64,000 nucleotides of DNA, taken from NCBI RefSeq assembly GCF_016008875.1, contig NZ_JADTQG010000003.1, positions 1-64,000 of the forward strand. The letters run 5' to 3'. Position 1 is the first letter of the stretch. The number at the start of each line of letters is the position of its first letter. Made by a program: the position numbers and the translations under genes. This document shows positions 1 to 14,800 of the stretch, piece after piece. The notes beneath the pieces were generated by a model. It had not been told where the DNA came from. It saw only the letters and a list, made by a program, of their open reading frames with translations, and did no database searches. This DNA is from Ectopseudomonas mendocina. Lineage in GTDB: Bacteria; Pseudomonadota; Gammaproteobacteria; Pseudomonadales; Pseudomonadaceae.

Positions 1-30
1 CAAAAAACCTCAGAGCTTTATTTGGACGGC

Positions 31-70
31 GCGAGCTCTGCTCGCGAAGCTTTTCGCGAGCAGAGCTCGC
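31..70. repeat. Perfect palindromic repeat (REP-like)
   Basis: Two 18-base arms (31-48 and 53-70), exact reverse complements, are separated by the 4-base loop GCTT. The arms begin GCGAGCTCTG and the 3' side continues CTCCTAC, as in the extragenic palindromes common in Pseudomonas. No gene is visible in bases 1-145. Confidence 0.75.
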
Positions 71-99
71 TCCTACGAGGATATCGGTATCCATAAATA

Positions 100-128
100 A
101 AGAACCCCGGCACCAGGCCGGGGTTCTT
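100..128 (-). terminator. Intrinsic terminator of idh
   Basis: A 12-bp perfect stem (100-111 with 117-128, starting AAGAACCCC) with a 5-base loop lies 17 bases past the idh stop codon. On the minus strand it runs into a T-rich tail (TATTTAT). Confidence 0.8.
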
Positions 129-145
129 CTGACACTCAAGCCTTA

Positions 146-2374
<2,229 letters not shown>

Positions 2375-2731
2375 TTAGCGTTAACTCTCTTCTTTGCTGA
2401 GCGCGCATAGAAACTCGACCTGCGCGTGTGGCGCGAACTCCGGGATGGTGGAGCCGGGTCGAGGACTCGCCGCGGTGATGTTGGATGCACCCGTAGAGTG
2501 TCGAACGTTTCGATCCGGCGGACGATGGTGTATCCCCGCCGGCTTCAAGAGGCTGCTATCCGGTTCCGGACAGGCCGCCCCTTATGACTCGTTAGTCACC
2601 TAAGCAGTATACCACTGCGGCGCCTCGCCGCAGAATGCCCAGTTGCATAAGACCTTTGCACATGTGTCTCGTCGAGCGGTTTGCGCTACTCTCGGGGATG
2701 CACACTGTCTAACCACGAGATGGAGTCCAGC
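2375..2731. other. Divergent promoter region between idh and icd
   Basis: No convincing gene lies in these 357 bases. They must hold the promoters of both isocitrate dehydrogenase genes. The only clear structure is a short GC-rich hairpin at 2615-2633 (CTGCGGCG with loop CCT). I could not assign sigma-70 boxes with confidence. Confidence 0.6.
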
Positions 2732-3988
2732 ATGGGATACCAAAAGATCCAGGTGCCAGCCAGCGGTGACAAAATCACCGTCAACGCCGATATGTCGTTG
2801 AGCGTTCCAGACAATCCGATCATCCCGTTCATCGAGGGTGATGGTATCGGCGTCGATATTTCTCCGGTGATGATCAAGGTGGTCGACGCTGCCGTCGAAA
2901 AAGCCTATGGCGGCGCTCGCAAGATTTCCTGGATGGAAGTTTATGCCGGCGAGAAGGCCACCCAGGTTTACGACCAAGACACCTGGCTGCCGAAAGAAAC
3001 CCTCGAGGCCGTGCGTGATTACGTGGTCTCGATCAAAGGCCCGCTGACCACGCCTGTGGGTGGTGGCATCCGTTCATTGAATGTGGCCCTGCGCCAGGAG
3101 CTCGACCTGTATGTCTGCTTGCGCCCGGTGCGCTGGTTCGAGGGCGTGCCCAGCCCGGTGAAAAAGCCGGGTGACGTGGACATGGTGATCTTCCGCGAGA
3201 ACTCCGAGGACATCTATGCCGGCGTCGAGTGGAAGGCTGGCAGCCCCGAGGCTGAGAAAGTCATCAAGTTCCTCACCGAGGAAATGGGCGTCAAGAAGAT
3301 TCGCTTCACCGACATGTGCGGTATCGGCATCAAGCCGGTTTCCGAGGCCGGCACCAAGCGCCTGGTGCGCAAGGCGCTGCAGTATGCGGTAGACAATGAC
3401 CGCAGTTCGGTGACCCTGGTGCACAAAGGCAACATCATGAAGTTCACCGAAGGTGCCTTCAAGGAATGGGGCTACGAGATCGCTCGCGAGGAGTTCGGCG
3501 CCGAGTTGCTCGATGGCGGTCCGTGGATGCAGTTCAAGAATCCGCGCACCGGCAAGAACATCGTGGTCAAGGATGTGATCGCCGACGCCATGTTGCAACA
3601 GATCCTGCTGCGTCCGGCTGAATATGACGTCATCGCCACGCTTAACCTCAATGGCGACTATCTGTCCGATGCGCTGGCAGCCGAGGTCGGTGGCATAGGC
3701 ATCGCGCCCGGCGCCAACCTGTCCGATTCGGTGGCCATGTTCGAGGCGACTCACGGCACGGCGCCCAAGTACGCCGGTCAGGACAAGGTCAACCCGGGCT
3801 CGGTCATCCTTTCCGCCGAGATGATGTTGCGCCACATGGGTTGGGGGGAAGCCGCCGACCTGATCATCAAAGGCACCAACGGCGCCATCTCCGCCAAGAC
3901 GGTGACCTATGACTTCGAGCGTTTGATGGAGGGGGCGAAGCTGATGTCCTGCTCCGAATTCGGCGATGCGATGATCAGCCATATGTAA
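2732..3988 (+). CDS. icd: Isocitrate dehydrogenase, NADP-dependent, dimeric type
   Basis: TCA-cycle enzyme of the E. coli Icd type, 418 residues. The N-terminal half carries FIEGDGIG (33-40) and the substrate/phosphorylation segment RSLNVALRQ, in which S115, N117, R121 and R131 correspond to E. coli S113, N115, R119 and R129. S115 is the site that AceK phosphorylates in E. coli to divert carbon into the glyoxylate shunt. I chose the ATG at 2732 because it gives the usual N-terminus (MGYQKIQVP) and has a GGAG upstream. The frame is open 51 bases further upstream. It faces cspD across a shared terminator. Confidence 0.97.
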   Translation: MGYQKIQVPASGDKITVNADMSLSVPDNPIIPFIEGDGIGVDISPVMIKVVDAAVEKAYGGARKISWMEVYAGEKATQVYDQDTWLPKETLEAVRDYVVSIKGPLTTPVGGGIRSLNVALRQELDLYVCLRPVRWFEGVPSPVKKPGDVDMVIFRENSEDIYAGVEWKAGSPEAEKVIKFLTEEMGVKKIRFTDMCGIGIKPVSEAGTKRLVRKALQYAVDNDRSSVTLVHKGNIMKFTEGAFKEWGYEIAREEFGAELLDGGPWMQFKNPRTGKNIVVKDVIADAMLQQILLRPAEYDVIATLNLNGDYLSDALAAEVGGIGIAPGANLSDSVAMFEATHGTAPKYAGQDKVNPGSVILSAEMMLRHMGWGEAADLIIKGTNGAISAKTVTYDFERLMEGAKLMSCSEFGDAMISHM

Positions 3989-4006
3989 GCTGATTCAGAG
4001 GCATAA

Positions 4007-4034
4007 AGAAGGCCGGTCACATGACCGGCCTTCT
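4007..4034. terminator. Bidirectional terminator between icd and cspD
   Basis: A 13-bp perfect stem (4007-4019 with 4022-4034, AGAAGGCCGGTCA) lies between two convergent genes. Its arms begin and end with A/T-rich flanks. Confidence 0.75.
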
Positions 4035-4080
4035 CGTATCCGGCACCTCGCGCCTTGATAAGGCCGTGGTGCTGGAATGC

Positions 4081-4350
4081 TCAAGCTTCGACTGTGCTTT
4101 CGATACTCTGCGTCTGGGTGACTGCCACGGGGGCATCCTGAGTGGCGCTGGCTGCGCTGATATTGACCGCATGCAGTCCTTTGGGGCCTTGCACGATTTC
4201 GAAGCGGACCGGCTGGCCGGCCTTGAGTGTCTTGTATCCGTCCATCTGGATGGCCGAGTAGTGGGCGAACAGGTCCTCATCTCGGCCGTCGGCCAAAATG
4301 AATCCATAACCTTTGGCGTTGTTGAACCACTTGACCTTACCGCTGAGCAT
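4081..4350 (-). CDS. cspD: Cold-shock-domain protein, CspD type
   Basis: An 89-residue single-stranded nucleic-acid-binding protein. The cold-shock domain fills residues 1-66, with both RNA-binding motifs visible: RNP1 as KGYGFI and RNP2 as LFAHY. A low-complexity tail of about 22 residues, rich in Ala, Thr, Gln and Ser, follows the domain. In E. coli and Pseudomonas cspD sits next to clpSA as here, and CspD is linked to stationary-phase inhibition of replication. The start is the ATG at 4350, preceded by GAGGG. It is divergent from clpS, with 231 bases between. Confidence 0.92.
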   Translation of the reverse strand: MLSGKVKWFNNAKGYGFILADGRDEDLFAHYSAIQMDGYKTLKAGQPVRFEIVQGPKGLHAVNISAASATQDAPVAVTQTQSIESTVEA

Positions 4351-4581
4351 GCTGATATCCCTCTGCAAAGGACTCCATCTCTGGAGTATCATCCACTTCG
4401 ATTCCGCGCGATAACCAACCAGGCTGGGCGAAGGCGTGGAATCCCTGATACCCGCTGATGGGTATTCTTTTGTTGTAACACCCTTTTGCCGTTAGTCAAG
4501 GCTATACGGCGGATGGCTGAGAAGTCAGTCAAAATCCCTCTAGCATCCCCGTTCGCCCGGCCTTGAACCTCTAATTTCAGC

Positions 4582-4944
4582 ATGCATGCAAGTAGCCAGA
4601 TTCGACTAACATTCAATCAGGATCACCCGGCAGGGCATGAGGATGACTCCTCTGGTATTGCTGTTGAGGAATCCAAGCCAGCATTGCAGGCACCACCGAT
4701 GTACAAGGTGGTCTTATTCAATGACGACTACACCCCGATGGATTTTGTCGTCGAAGTGCTTGAAACATTTTTCGGCATGAACCGGGAGCTGGCGACCAAG
4801 ATCATGCTGGCCGTCCATACAGAAGGGCGTGCGGTATGTGGTGTTTACACCCGCGATATTGCAGAGACCAAAGCGATGCAGGTCAATCAGTACGCGCGGG
4901 AAAGTCAGCATCCGCTACTCTGTGAAATAGAGAAGGACGGTTAA
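4582..4944 (+). CDS. clpS: ATP-dependent Clp protease adaptor ClpS
   Basis: A 120-residue adaptor that binds N-degron substrates carrying bulky hydrophobic N-terminal residues and hands them to ClpAP. An extended N-terminal tail of about 35 residues precedes the folded domain, which carries the typical [13 protein letters not shown] stretch (residues 49-61) and the HTEGRAVCG segment. The tail is the part that engages ClpA in characterised homologues. It is 29 bases upstream of clpA and almost certainly cotranscribed with it. Confidence 0.96.
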   Translation: MHASSQIRLTFNQDHPAGHEDDSSGIAVEESKPALQAPPMYKVVLFNDDYTPMDFVVEVLETFFGMNRELATKIMLAVHTEGRAVCGVYTRDIAETKAMQVNQYARESQHPLLCEIEKDG

Positions 4945-4973
4945 CGCCGGCCACTTGGGTATGAGGTGAAGCT

Positions 4974-7244
4974 ATGTTGAATCGAGAGCTCGAAGTCACC
5001 CTCAATCTGGCTTTCAAGGAGGCCCGTGCCAAGCGTCATGAGTTCATGACGGTCGAGCACCTGCTGCTCGCCTTGCTGGATAACGAGGCGGCGGCCAGCG
5101 TTTTAAGGGCCTGCGGGGCCAACCTCGACAAGCTGCGCCATGATCTGCAGGAGTTCATCGACTCCACTACGCCATTGATCCCTCAGCACGATGAAGACCG
5201 CGAAACCCAGCCGACCCTGGGCTTCCAGCGTGTGCTGCAGCGTGCGGTGTTCCACGTGCAGAGTTCCGGCAAGCGAGAAGTGACCGGCGCCAACGTGCTG
5301 GTGGCGATCTTCAGCGAGCAGGAAAGTCAGGCGGTGTTCCTGCTCAAGCAGCAGAGCGTCGCCCGTATCGACGTGGTCAACTACATCGCCCATGGCATCT
5401 CTAAGGTGCCGGGACATGGCGAGCACCATGAAAACGATCAGGACATGCAGGATGAGGAGGGCGGCGAGTCTTCCGCGTCCGGCAATCCGCTGGACGCCTA
5501 CGCCAGCAATCTCAACGACCTGGCCCGCCAGGGGCGTATCGATCCGCTGGTCGGGCGTGAGCACGAGGTCGAGCGCGTCGCGCAGATTCTCGCGCGCCGG
5601 CGCAAGAACAACCCGCTGCTGGTAGGCGAGGCCGGCGTCGGCAAGACTGCCATCGCCGAAGGCCTGGCCAAGCGCATCGTCGACGAGCAGGTGCCGGATC
5701 TGCTGGCCGACAGCGTCGTGTATTCGCTTGATCTCGGCGCACTGCTGGCTGGCACCAAGTACCGCGGCGACTTCGAGAAGCGCCTCAAGGCGCTGCTCAA
5801 CGAGCTGCGCAAGCGCCCGCACGCGATCCTCTTCATCGACGAGATTCACACCATCATCGGTGCCGGCGCCGCGTCGGGCGGGGTCATGGATGCGTCCAAC
5901 CTGCTCAAGCCGATGCTGTCCTCTGGTGAGATTCGCTGCATCGGTTCCACCACCTTCCAGGAATTTCGCGGCATCTTCGAGAAGGACCGCGCTTTGGCTC
6001 GGCGCTTCCAGAAGGTCGACGTGGTCGAGCCGTCGGTGGACGACACCTACGGCATCCTCAAGGGGCTCAAGGCACGTTTCGAGCAACACCACCACATCGA
6101 GTACAGCGACGAAGCCCTGCGGGCCGCGGCCGAGCTGGCTGCGCGTTACATCAATGACCGGCACATGCCGGACAAGGCCATCGACGTGATCGACGAGGCC
6201 GGCGCCTACCAGCGCCTGCAGCCGGAAGACAAGCGTGTGGCGCGGATCGATGTCGCGCAGGTCGAGGACATCGTCGCTAAGATCGCGCGCATTCCGCCGA
6301 AGCACGTCTCCAGCTCCGACAAGGAGTTGCTGCGTAATCTGGAGCGGGATCTGAAGCTCACCGTATTCGGTCAGGACGCCGCCATCGATTCGCTGGCTAC
6401 CGCTATCAAGCTGTCGCGTGCGGGCCTGAAGGCGCCGGACAAGCCGGTCGGTTCCTTCCTCTTCGCCGGTCCCACCGGCGTGGGCAAGACTGAGGCTGCG
6501 CGGCAGTTGGCCAAGGCCATGGGCATCGAGCTGGTGCGCTTCGACATGTCCGAGTACATGGAGCGCCATACCGTCTCGCGCCTGATTGGCGCGCCGCCCG
6601 GTTATGTCGGTTTCGATCAGGGCGGTCTGCTGACCGAGGCGATCACCAAGCAGCCGCACTGCGTACTGCTGCTCGATGAAATCGAAAAGGCGCATCCGGA
6701 AGTCTTCAACCTGCTGCTGCAGGTGATGGACCACGGCACACTGACCGACAACAACGGGCGCAAGGCGGACTTCCGCAACGTAATCCTGATCATGACCACC
6801 AACGCCGGTGCGGAAACCGCGTCGCGTGCATCGATCGGTTTCACGCAGCAGGATCACTCCACCGATGCCATGGAAGTCATCAAGAAGAGCTTCACACCGG
6901 AGTTCCGCAACCGCCTGGACACCATCATCCAGTTCGGCCGTCTGAGTCACGAAGTCATCAAGAGCATCGTCGACAAGTTCCTTACCGAACTGCAGGCGCA
7001 GCTGGAAGACAAGCGTGTCACGCTGGAAGTCAGCGACGCGGCGCGCAGCTGGCTGGCCGAACGTGGCTACGATGTGATGATGGGCGCACGGCCGATGGCA
7101 CGTTTGATTCAGGACAAGATCAAGCGTCCGCTAGCGGAGGAAATCCTCTTCGGCGAACTGGCCGAGCATGGCGGCGTGGTGCACGTCGACATCAAGGATG
7201 GCGAACCCAGCTTCGAGTTCGAGACGGCGGCGGAGGTCGCCTGA
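4974..7244 (+). CDS. clpA: ATP-dependent Clp protease ATP-binding subunit ClpA
   Basis: AAA+ unfoldase that feeds ClpP, 756 residues, the usual length. The ClpA N-domain covers residues 1-145. An acidic linker (about 150-168) is followed by the first AAA module with Walker A GEAGVGKT at 218-225. The second module has Walker A GPTGVGKT at about 499. It is downstream of clpS and ends at a terminator shared with infA. Aat and Bpt, which create N-degrons for ClpS-ClpAP, lie just beyond on the other strand. Confidence 0.98.
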   Translation: MLNRELEVTLNLAFKEARAKRHEFMTVEHLLLALLDNEAAASVLRACGANLDKLRHDLQEFIDSTTPLIPQHDEDRETQPTLGFQRVLQRAVFHVQSSGKREVTGANVLVAIFSEQESQAVFLLKQQSVARIDVVNYIAHGISKVPGHGEHHENDQDMQDEEGGESSASGNPLDAYASNLNDLARQGRIDPLVGREHEVERVAQILARRRKNNPLLVGEAGVGKTAIAEGLAKRIVDEQVPDLLADSVVYSLDLGALLAGTKYRGDFEKRLKALLNELRKRPHAILFIDEIHTIIGAGAASGGVMDASNLLKPMLSSGEIRCIGSTTFQEFRGIFEKDRALARRFQKVDVVEPSVDDTYGILKGLKARFEQHHHIEYSDEALRAAAELAARYINDRHMPDKAIDVIDEAGAYQRLQPEDKRVARIDVAQVEDIVAKIARIPPKHVSSSDKELLRNLERDLKLTVFGQDAAIDSLATAIKLSRAGLKAPDKPVGSFLFAGPTGVGKTEAARQLAKAMGIELVRFDMSEYMERHTVSRLIGAPPGYVGFDQGGLLTEAITKQPHCVLLLDEIEKAHPEVFNLLLQVMDHGTLTDNNGRKADFRNVILIMTTNAGAETASRASIGFTQQDHSTDAMEVIKKSFTPEFRNRLDTIIQFGRLSHEVIKSIVDKFLTELQAQLEDKRVTLEVSDAARSWLAERGYDVMMGARPMARLIQDKIKRPLAEEILFGELAEHGGVVHVDIKDGEPSFEFETAAEVA

Positions 7245-7287
7245 TCGAATGGTTGCTCACTGAGAGCCTGTGGCTTTCGGTGAGCCA

Positions 7288-7322
7288 ACGAAAACGCCCG
7301 GCATATGCCGGGCGTTTTCGTT
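7288..7322. terminator. Bidirectional terminator between clpA and infA
   Basis: A long perfect inverted repeat centred on GGCATATGCC (arm AACGAAAACGCCCGGCA) is flanked by an A-run on the left and a T-run on the right. It can serve both convergent genes. Confidence 0.9.
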
Positions 7323-7333
7323 TGGTGCTTGGC

Positions 7334-7552
7334 TTAACGGGCGCGGTAGGTAATGCGACCCTTGCTCAAGTCATAAGGCGTCAGCTCAACGCGCACCTTG
7401 TCACCAGTGAGAATGCGGATGTAGTTCTTGCGCATCTTGCCGGAGATGTGCGCGGTAACGACGTGCCCGTTTTCCAACTCCACGCGGAACATGGTGTTGG
7501 GCAGGGTGTCGACGACAGTGCCTTCCATTTCGAAGCTGTCTTCTTTCGACAT
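7334..7552 (-). CDS. infA: Translation initiation factor IF-1
   Basis: A 72-residue S1/OB-fold protein of the 30S A-site, the standard IF-1 length. The sequence [11 protein letters not shown]...RITYRAR is typical of the family. The frame extends upstream, but the ATG at 7552 gives the canonical N-terminus. The clpA-infA-aat neighbourhood is conserved in many proteobacteria. Confidence 0.98.
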
Positions 7553-7689
7553 GCAGTAAAGCCCTCGGTATCCAGGAAATGGCCCGGTGCAACTGGCGCC
7601 AGGCAAAAGCGGCGTGCATTGTGCCCGAAAACAGTGGGCTGCGCCAAGGGGCTTGGATTGTCGAGCTGGCCGGACGGTGTTGGCAGGGA

Positions 7690-8397
7690 CTAGGTCAGCA
7701 GTGTCCAGCGCTGATTGACGAAGAGTTCGATCGGGCGGTACTGGGTCTTGTAGTTCATCTTGCGGCAGTTCTTGATCCAGTAGCCGAGATAGACGGCGCC
7801 CAGCCCCTGGCGTGCGGTCTCGCCGATCTGCCAGAGAATGGCGAAACGACCCAGGCTGCGGCGCTCTTCGGCAGGGTCGTAGAAGGTATAGACCGCCGAC
7901 AGACCATTCGGCAGAAGATCGGTAACGGCAATCGCCACCAGCCGGCCCTGCAGGCGGAATTCATAGAAGCGTGAAAAGGGCAGGTCGCGCACCAGGAAGG
8001 TGGAGAACTGATCACGGCTGGGCGGGTACATGTCGCCGTCGGCGTGGCGCTGCTCGATATAGCGCACGTAGAGATCGTAATACTCCTCGGTGAACGCCGG
8101 GCGTACGCAGTGAACAACAATATCTTCATTGCGCTTGAGGATGCGCCGCTGTTGCCGGTTGGGCGTGAAGCGCGCGGCCGGGATGCGCGCCGGAATGCAG
8201 GCGGTGCATTGCTGGCAATGCGGGCGGTAGAGGTGATCGCCACTACGGCGAAAGCCCAGCTCTGACAGTTCGGCATAGACCAGCACGTCCATGGGCTGAC
8301 TGGGATCGAGAAACAGGGTGGTGGCCTGTTCTTCCGGCAGATAGCTGCAAGGATGAGGTTGAGTGGCGTAGAACTTCAGGCGGGCCAGCTCGGTCAT
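7690..8397 (-). CDS. bpt: Aspartate/glutamate leucyltransferase (Bpt)
   Basis: Transfers leucine from Leu-tRNA to N-terminal Asp or Glu, creating a primary N-degron for ClpS-ClpAP. The 235-residue protein shows the N-terminal ATE-family segment around [12 protein letters not shown] (15-26) and the Cys pair in CQQCTAC (61-67), then the C-terminal acetyltransferase-like domain ending [14 protein letters not shown]...PIE. In older annotation the family is called ate or arginyl-tRNA-protein transferase. It is 53 bases downstream of aat on the same strand, likely one operon. Confidence 0.93.
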
Positions 8398-8450
8398 GGC
8401 GAAATCTCGAAAAAGCCTGCCTAGAGTGTAAGCCAGGCTTGGCTGCGCGA

Positions 8451-9131
8451 CTAGGCGAGCCGGTCAGCTTGGCTCGGCAGGTCGAGATGGCGCTGCAGAT
8501 AGTCGGCGAAACGAGCGCGCGGTATGGCTCTGGCGCCAAAGCTATGCAGGTGCTGCGTGGGCATCTGGCAGTCGATGAGCACGAAACCCCATTGCTGCAG
8601 CTTGCCGACGAGCGTGGCGAAGCCGACCTTGGAAGCGTTGTCTGCGCGGCTGAACATGGACTCGCCGAAGAACAGCTGGCCCATGGCCAAGCCATAAAGG
8701 CCGCCGACCAGTTCGTCGTCCTGCCAGACCTCGACTGAATGAGCGATGCCGCGCTCATGCAACTGCAGATAGGCCTCCTGCATGCCGCGGGTGATCCAGG
8801 TGCCGTCGGCGTAAGCGCGAGGCTCGGCGCAGGCGGCGATGACGGCGGCGAAATCCTGATCGAAGGTGACGCGGTAGCGCTGCTGGCGCAGCAGCTTGGC
8901 CAGGCTGCGGGAGACGTGCAGCTCATCGGGAAAGAGAACGGTGCGGGGATCTGGCGACCACCAGAGAATCGGCTGCCCGTCCTGGAACCAGGGGAAGCAG
9001 CCGTGGCGGTAGGCACTGACCAGGCGGTCTGCACTCAGGTCGCCGCCAGCGGCGAGCAGGCCATTCGGCTCGTGCATGGCTTTGGCCAGGGGAGGGAAAT
9101 CCAGTGAATCGCGTTGCAGCCAGGTCAGCAT
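8451..9131 (-). CDS. aat: Leucyl/phenylalanyl-tRNA--protein transferase
   Basis: Adds Leu or Phe to proteins beginning with Lys or Arg, the other entry to the N-degron pathway. The 226 residues include the family stretches [22 protein letters not shown] near the N-terminus, [20 protein letters not shown] (45-64), and [12 protein letters not shown] about two thirds along. It lies between trxB (47 bases upstream) and bpt on the same strand, an arrangement seen in other Pseudomonas. Confidence 0.96.
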   Translation of the reverse strand: MLTWLQRDSLDFPPLAKAMHEPNGLLAAGGDLSADRLVSAYRHGCFPWFQDGQPILWWSPDPRTVLFPDELHVSRSLAKLLRQQRYRVTFDQDFAAVIAACAEPRAYADGTWITRGMQEAYLQLHERGIAHSVEVWQDDELVGGLYGLAMGQLFFGESMFSRADNASKVGFATLVGKLQQWGFVLIDCQMPTQHLHSFGARAIPRARFADYLQRHLDLPSQADRLA

Positions 9132-9178
9132 TCGTCAGAGCCCGAAGAGGGGAGGGCGGACCTCGTCCGCCCCGGGTA

Positions 9179-10207
<1,029 letters not shown>

Positions 10208-10323
10208 CTACACCGAAGCAGGGCAGGTGCGGGAGCACACTGATTGGCCTCCTCGTCAGGCTGACCCTACAATAGGCCGCTTGTGCGGTTAACCATCAGA
10301 TGGACGCGCCAGGGGCGCAGGAA

Positions 10324-12729
10324 ATGGCTGTTTTGAAGAATCCCACCACCCAGATCACCGATTGGCGCCAGAAACTTCAGTATCGACTGAAGGAAGGCGC
10401 ATTGATCGCCCTGGGTGCGATGTGTCTGTATCTGCTGATGACACTGTTGACCTACAACGTGTCGGATCCCGCCTGGGACAACAGCGTACAGGTCGAGCGC
10501 ATCATTAATGCCGGCGGCAGCATTGGCGCCTGGCTCTCCAGTGCGCTGTTCGGTGCTCTGGGTTACTTCGCCTATATCTTCCCGCTTTTGCTGGCCGCCA
10601 AGACCTGGCAGGTCTTCCGCACCCGCAATCAACCCTGGCATTGGAATGGCTGGCTGTTTTCCTGGCACAGCATCGGCCTGGTTTTCCTGATCCTTTCCGG
10701 CGCCGTATTGGCCCACATTCACTTCGATCCGGCTGCCGGAATGCAAGGCTCCGGTGGCGGCATGCTGGGCGCGAGCCTGGGTGAGCTGGCGAAGGATGCG
10801 CTCAATATCGAGGGCAGCACGCTGCTGTTCCTGGCGCTGTTCCTGTTCGGGCTGACCGTATTCACCGACCTGTCCTGGTTCCGTGTAATGGACCTCACGG
10901 GCAAGATCACCCTCGATCTGATCGAGCTGATTCACGGCGCCATCACCGGTTGGTGGAACGCCCGCAACGAGCGCAAGCAGATGAAGATTCAGCTGCGCGA
11001 GCTGGACGAGCGGGTCACCGAGGTGGCCGCGCCGGTGGTGTCCGACCGTCGCGAGCAGGCCAAGGTCAAGGAACGCCTGATCGAGCGCGAAGAGTCGCTA
11101 AGCAAGCACATGAGCGAGCGCGAGAAGCGCCCGGCACCTGTGATCACTCCTCCCGCGCCGCCGAAAGCGGCCGAGCCGAGCAAGCGGGTACTCAAGGAAA
11201 AGCAGGCGCCGCTGTTCGTCGATACCGCTGTCGAAGGCAGCCTGCCGCCGATTTCCATCCTTGACGTCGCCGAGAAGAAGCAGAAGCAGTTTTCGCCCGA
11301 GTCGCTGGAGGCCATGTCGCGCCTGCTGGAGATCAAACTCAAGGAGTTCGGTGTCGACGTGGTGGTCGAGTCCGTGCATCCCGGCCCGGTGATTACCCGT
11401 TTCGAGATCCAACCCGCGGCCGGAGTCAAGGTCAGCCGCATCTCCAACCTAGCCAAGGACCTGGCGCGTTCGATGGCCATGGTCAGCGTGCGCGTGGTCG
11501 AGGTGATTCCCGGCAAGACCACCGTGGGCATCGAGGTGCCCAACGAGGATCGGCAGATCGTGCGCTTCTCCGAGGTGCTGTCTTCGAGCGAGTACGACGA
11601 TGCCAAGTCGCCGGTCACCCTGGCGCTGGGTCACGATATCGGCGGGCGCCCAGTCATCGCCGACCTGGCCAAGATGCCGCACCTGCTGGTAGCCGGTACC
11701 ACCGGCTCCGGTAAGTCGGTGGGCGTCAATGCGATGATTCTGTCGGTGCTGTTCAAGTCCACGCCGGAAGAGGCGCGGATGATCATGATCGACCCGAAGA
11801 TGCTCGAACTGTCGATCTACGAAGGTATTCCGCACCTGCTGTGTCCGGTCGTCACCGACATGAAGGAGGCGGCCAACGCCCTGCGCTGGTCAGTAGCCGA
11901 GATGGAGCGTCGCTACAAGCTGATGGCGGCCATGGGCGTGCGTAACCTGGCGGGCTTCAACCGTAAGGTGAAGGACGCCATCGAGGCCGGCACGCCGCTG
12001 CATGATCCGCTCTACAAGCGCGAGTCGATGGAGGACGAGCCGCCGCATTTGAAAACGCTGCCGACCATCGTGGTGGTCGTGGACGAATTCGCCGACATGA
12101 TGATGATCGTCGGTAAGAAGGTCGAAGAACTGATCGCGCGTATTGCGCAGAAGGCCCGTGCCGCCGGTATCCACCTGATTCTTGCTACCCAGCGTCCGTC
12201 GGTCGATGTGATCACCGGCCTGATCAAGGCCAACATCCCGACCCGCATGGCCTTCCAGGTATCGAGCAAGATCGACTCGCGCACCATTCTCGATCAGGGT
12301 GGCGCCGAACAGTTGCTTGGTCACGGTGACATGCTCTATCTGCCGCCCGGCACCGGCCTGCCCATCCGCGTGCACGGCGCCTTCGTCTCTGACGACGAGG
12401 TGCATCGCGTGGTCGAGGCGTGGAAGCAGCGCGGCGCGCCGGATTACATCGAGGACATTCTCGCCGGCGTCGAGGAGAGCGGCAGCGGCTTCGAAGGCGG
12501 CGGTGGCGAAGGCGGCGAGGGCAGCGAGGAAGATCCGCTGTACGACGAGGCCGTCAATTTCGTGCTGGAAAGCCGCCGCGCCTCCATTTCCGCCGTGCAG
12601 CGCAAGCTGAAGATCGGCTACAACCGCGCCGCACGGATGATCGAAGCGATGGAAATGGCCGGTGTGGTCAGTTCGATGAATACCAACGGTTCGCGCGAGG
12701 TGCTCGCGCCCGGTTCATCGCGCGACTGA
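10324..12729 (+). CDS. ftsK: DNA translocase FtsK
   Basis: Septum-anchored DNA pump that couples chromosome dimer resolution to division. It is 801 residues from the ATG at 10324; the ATG at 10300 is in frame and would add 8 residues. Four hydrophobic segments occupy roughly residues 20-190. A short charged linker (about 200-290) is followed by the motor, with Walker A GTTGSGKS at 458-465 and Walker [12 protein letters not shown]. The C-terminal gamma winged helix (about 740-801) reads the polar KOPS sites. A small hairpin, ACCGCC...GGCGGT, follows the stop codon. Confidence 0.97.
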   Translation: MAVLKNPTTQITDWRQKLQYRLKEGALIALGAMCLYLLMTLLTYNVSDPAWDNSVQVERIINAGGSIGAWLSSALFGALGYFAYIFPLLLAAKTWQVFRTRNQPWHWNGWLFSWHSIGLVFLILSGAVLAHIHFDPAAGMQGSGGGMLGASLGELAKDALNIEGSTLLFLALFLFGLTVFTDLSWFRVMDLTGKITLDLIELIHGAITGWWNARNERKQMKIQLRELDERVTEVAAPVVSDRREQAKVKERLIEREESLSKHMSEREKRPAPVITPPAPPKAAEPSKRVLKEKQAPLFVDTAVEGSLPPISILDVAEKKQKQFSPESLEAMSRLLEIKLKEFGVDVVVESVHPGPVITRFEIQPAAGVKVSRISNLAKDLARSMAMVSVRVVEVIPGKTTVGIEVPNEDRQIVRFSEVLSSSEYDDAKSPVTLALGHDIGGRPVIADLAKMPHLLVAGTTGSGKSVGVNAMILSVLFKSTPEEARMIMIDPKMLELSIYEGIPHLLCPVVTDMKEAANALRWSVAEMERRYKLMAAMGVRNLAGFNRKVKDAIEAGTPLHDPLYKRESMEDEPPHLKTLPTIVVVVDEFADMMMIVGKKVEELIARIAQKARAAGIHLILATQRPSVDVITGLIKANIPTRMAFQVSSKIDSRTILDQGGAEQLLGHGDMLYLPPGTGLPIRVHGAFVSDDEVHRVVEAWKQRGAPDYIEDILAGVEESGSGFEGGGGEGGEGSEEDPLYDEAVNFVLESRRASISAVQRKLKIGYNRAARMIEAMEMAGVVSSMNTNGSREVLAPGSSRD

Positions 12730-12844
12730 TCGCGGATAAACCGCCGAATTGGCGGTCTACAGGATTCACGGCAGCTCAGGTGCTGCCGAGCAGTACGGGG
12801 TGCGGAGCCGCCCCGTCATTCTCATACGGACTCAAGGGGTTTAT

Positions 12845-13471
12845 ATGCGTATTATTCGCCTGCTGATGCTGGCCGCTCTGAGCTTTACCCTGCTAACCGC
12901 CCAGGCTGACGAAGAGGCGGCCACCAAGCGCCTGACCGAACTGCTCAACCAGGCGCAGACCATCAATGCCCGTTTTTCCCAGCTGACCCTGGATGCCAGC
13001 GGCACCCAGCTGCAGGAAACCGCCGGCGAGCTGATGCTCAAGCGCCCTGGCCTGTTCCGCTGGCACACCGACCAGCCGATGGAGCAACTGCTGGTGTCCA
13101 ACGGTGAAAAGGTCTGGCTGTACGACCCGGACCTGGAACAGGTGACCATCCAGACCCTCGACCAGCGCCTGACCCACACCCCGGCCTTGTTGCTGTCCGG
13201 CGATGTGTCGCAGATTCGCGAGAACTTCGAGATCGACTACAAGGAAGGCGGCAGCGTGGTCGACTTCATCCTCAAGCCCAAGGCCAAGGACAGCCTGTTC
13301 GACAGTCTGCGCCTGTCGTTCCGCAACCGCGTGCTCAACGACATGCAGCTGATCGACAGTATCGGCCAGCGCACCAACATCCTGTTCCTCAATGTGAAGA
13401 TGAACGAGCCGGTGGATGATGGGCAGTTCACCTTCGACATTCCGGAAGGCGCGGACGTCATCCAGGAGTAA
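12845..13471 (+). CDS. lolA: Outer-membrane lipoprotein carrier protein LolA
   Basis: Periplasmic chaperone that shuttles lipoproteins from LolCDE to LolB, 208 residues including the signal peptide. The ATG at 12845 gives a classical signal peptide ([21 protein letters not shown], cleavage near residue 21). The longer frame from 12749 has no signal and is not supported. The ftsK-lolA-rarA-serS order is widely conserved. It is 3 bases from rarA. Confidence 0.95.
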   Translation: MRIIRLLMLAALSFTLLTAQADEEAATKRLTELLNQAQTINARFSQLTLDASGTQLQETAGELMLKRPGLFRWHTDQPMEQLLVSNGEKVWLYDPDLEQVTIQTLDQRLTHTPALLLSGDVSQIRENFEIDYKEGGSVVDFILKPKAKDSLFDSLRLSFRNRVLNDMQLIDSIGQRTNILFLNVKMNEPVDDGQFTFDIPEGADVIQE

Positions 13472-13474
13472 CGC

Positions 13475-14800
13475 GTGGATCTGTTCGGTCGCCAACCCGT
13501 CGCGCAGCCCCTGGCTGCGCGTTTGCGTGCTACCAGTCTGGATGAATACGTCGGGCAGGAGCACGTGCTGGGACCGGGCAAACCGCTGCGTGAGGCGTTG
13601 GAGCAGGGCGCCCTGCACTCGATGATCTTTTGGGGGCCGCCCGGGGTAGGCAAAACCACCCTGGCGCGGCTGCTGGCCAAGGTCACCGATGCGCATTTCG
13701 AGACCATTTCCGCCGTTTTATCCGGCGTGAAGGAGATCCGTCAGGCTGTCGAGGTGGCCCAGCAGCATGCCGCGCAGTACGGCCGTCGCACCATTCTCTT
13801 CGTCGACGAAGTGCATCGCTTCAACAAGAGCCAGCAGGACGCCTTCCTGCCTTACGTCGAAGATGGCACGCTGATTTTCATCGGCGCGACCACCGAGAAT
13901 CCCTCTTTCGAGCTGAACAACGCGCTGCTGTCGCGCGCGCGGGTCTATGTGCTCAAGAGCCTCGACGAAGCGGCCATGCGCAAGCTGGTCAATCGTGCCT
14001 TGAGCGATCCGAAAGGTTTGGGCGATCGCCACCTGAGCCTGCCGGACGACGCCTTCCAGATTCTCCTGGCTGCCGCCGATGGCGATGGTCGGCGCCTGCT
14101 CAACTTCCTCGAGAACGCCGCCGACCTGGCTGAAGACGATGGCGAGATTGGCGTCGAGCTGCTGCAGAATCTGCTGGGCGACAGCCGCCGTCGCTTCGAC
14201 AAGGGCGGCGAGGCGTTCTATGACCAGATTTCCGCCCTGCACAAGTCGGTGCGTGGCTCCAGCCCGGACGGCGCGCTTTACTGGTACGCGCGCATGCTCG
14301 ACGGCGGCTGCGACCCGCTCTATATCGCCCGGCGCGTGGTGCGCATGGCCAGCGAGGATATCGGCAATGCCGATCCGCGTGCCCTGACCCTGTGCCTCAA
14401 TGCCTGGGACGTGCAGGAGCGCCTGGGTAGCCCGGAAGGCGAGCTGGCCGTGGCCCAGGCCATCGTCTACCTGGCCTGCGCGCCGAAAAGCAATGCGGTC
14501 TACACGGCCTTCAAGGCAGCCATGCGTGATGCCGCCGAGCAGGGTTCGCAGGAGGTTCCGCTGCACCTGCGCAATGCCCCGACCAAACTGATGAAGCAGC
14601 TCGGCTATGGCGATGAGTATCGCTATGCCCATGACGAGCCGGATGCCTACGCTGCGGGCGAGGATTACTTCCCCGAGACTCTGCAGCCGCGTCAGTACTA
14701 CGACCCCGTGCCGCGTGGCCTGGAGCTGAAGATTCGCGACAAGCTGCAGCATTTGCGTAACCTGGATGCCGCAAGCCCGAGGCGAAGGAGAGCGCCATGA
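13475..14800 (+). CDS. rarA: Replication-associated recombination protein A (RarA/MgsA)
   Basis: AAA+ ATPase of the clamp-loader/RuvB superfamily acting at stalled forks, 441 residues. Walker A GPPGVGKT is at 54-61 and Walker [12 protein letters not shown] at about 109-119. The C-terminal tetramerisation domain is present. The start is a GTG at 13475, and this reading leaves only 3 bases after lolA. The stop overlaps the fluC start by 4 bases. Confidence 0.96.
   Translation: MDLFGRQPVAQPLAARLRATSLDEYVGQEHVLGPGKPLREALEQGALHSMIFWGPPGVGKTTLARLLAKVTDAHFETISAVLSGVKEIRQAVEVAQQHAAQYGRRTILFVDEVHRFNKSQQDAFLPYVEDGTLIFIGATTENPSFELNNALLSRARVYVLKSLDEAAMRKLVNRALSDPKGLGDRHLSLPDDAFQILLAAADGDGRRLLNFLENAADLAEDDGEIGVELLQNLLGDSRRRFDKGGEAFYDQISALHKSVRGSSPDGALYWYARMLDGGCDPLYIARRVVRMASEDIGNADPRALTLCLNAWDVQERLGSPEGELAVAQAIVYLACAPKSNAVYTAFKAAMRDAAEQGSQEVPLHLRNAPTKLMKQLGYGDEYRYAHDEPDAYAAGEDYFPETLQPRQYYDPVPRGLELKIRDKLQHLRNLDAASPRRRRAP

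Noticed and set aside
5103-6950. 615-codon open frame antisense to clpA
   Set aside because: Shadow of a well-conserved ClpA reading frame; no recognisable domain.
12749-12844. 32-residue extension of LolA
   Set aside because: It would mask the signal peptide that begins at 12845.
14700-14800. Fluoride riboswitch before fluC
   Set aside because: The gene overlaps rarA by 4 bases; no leader exists and no conserved riboswitch fold is seen.
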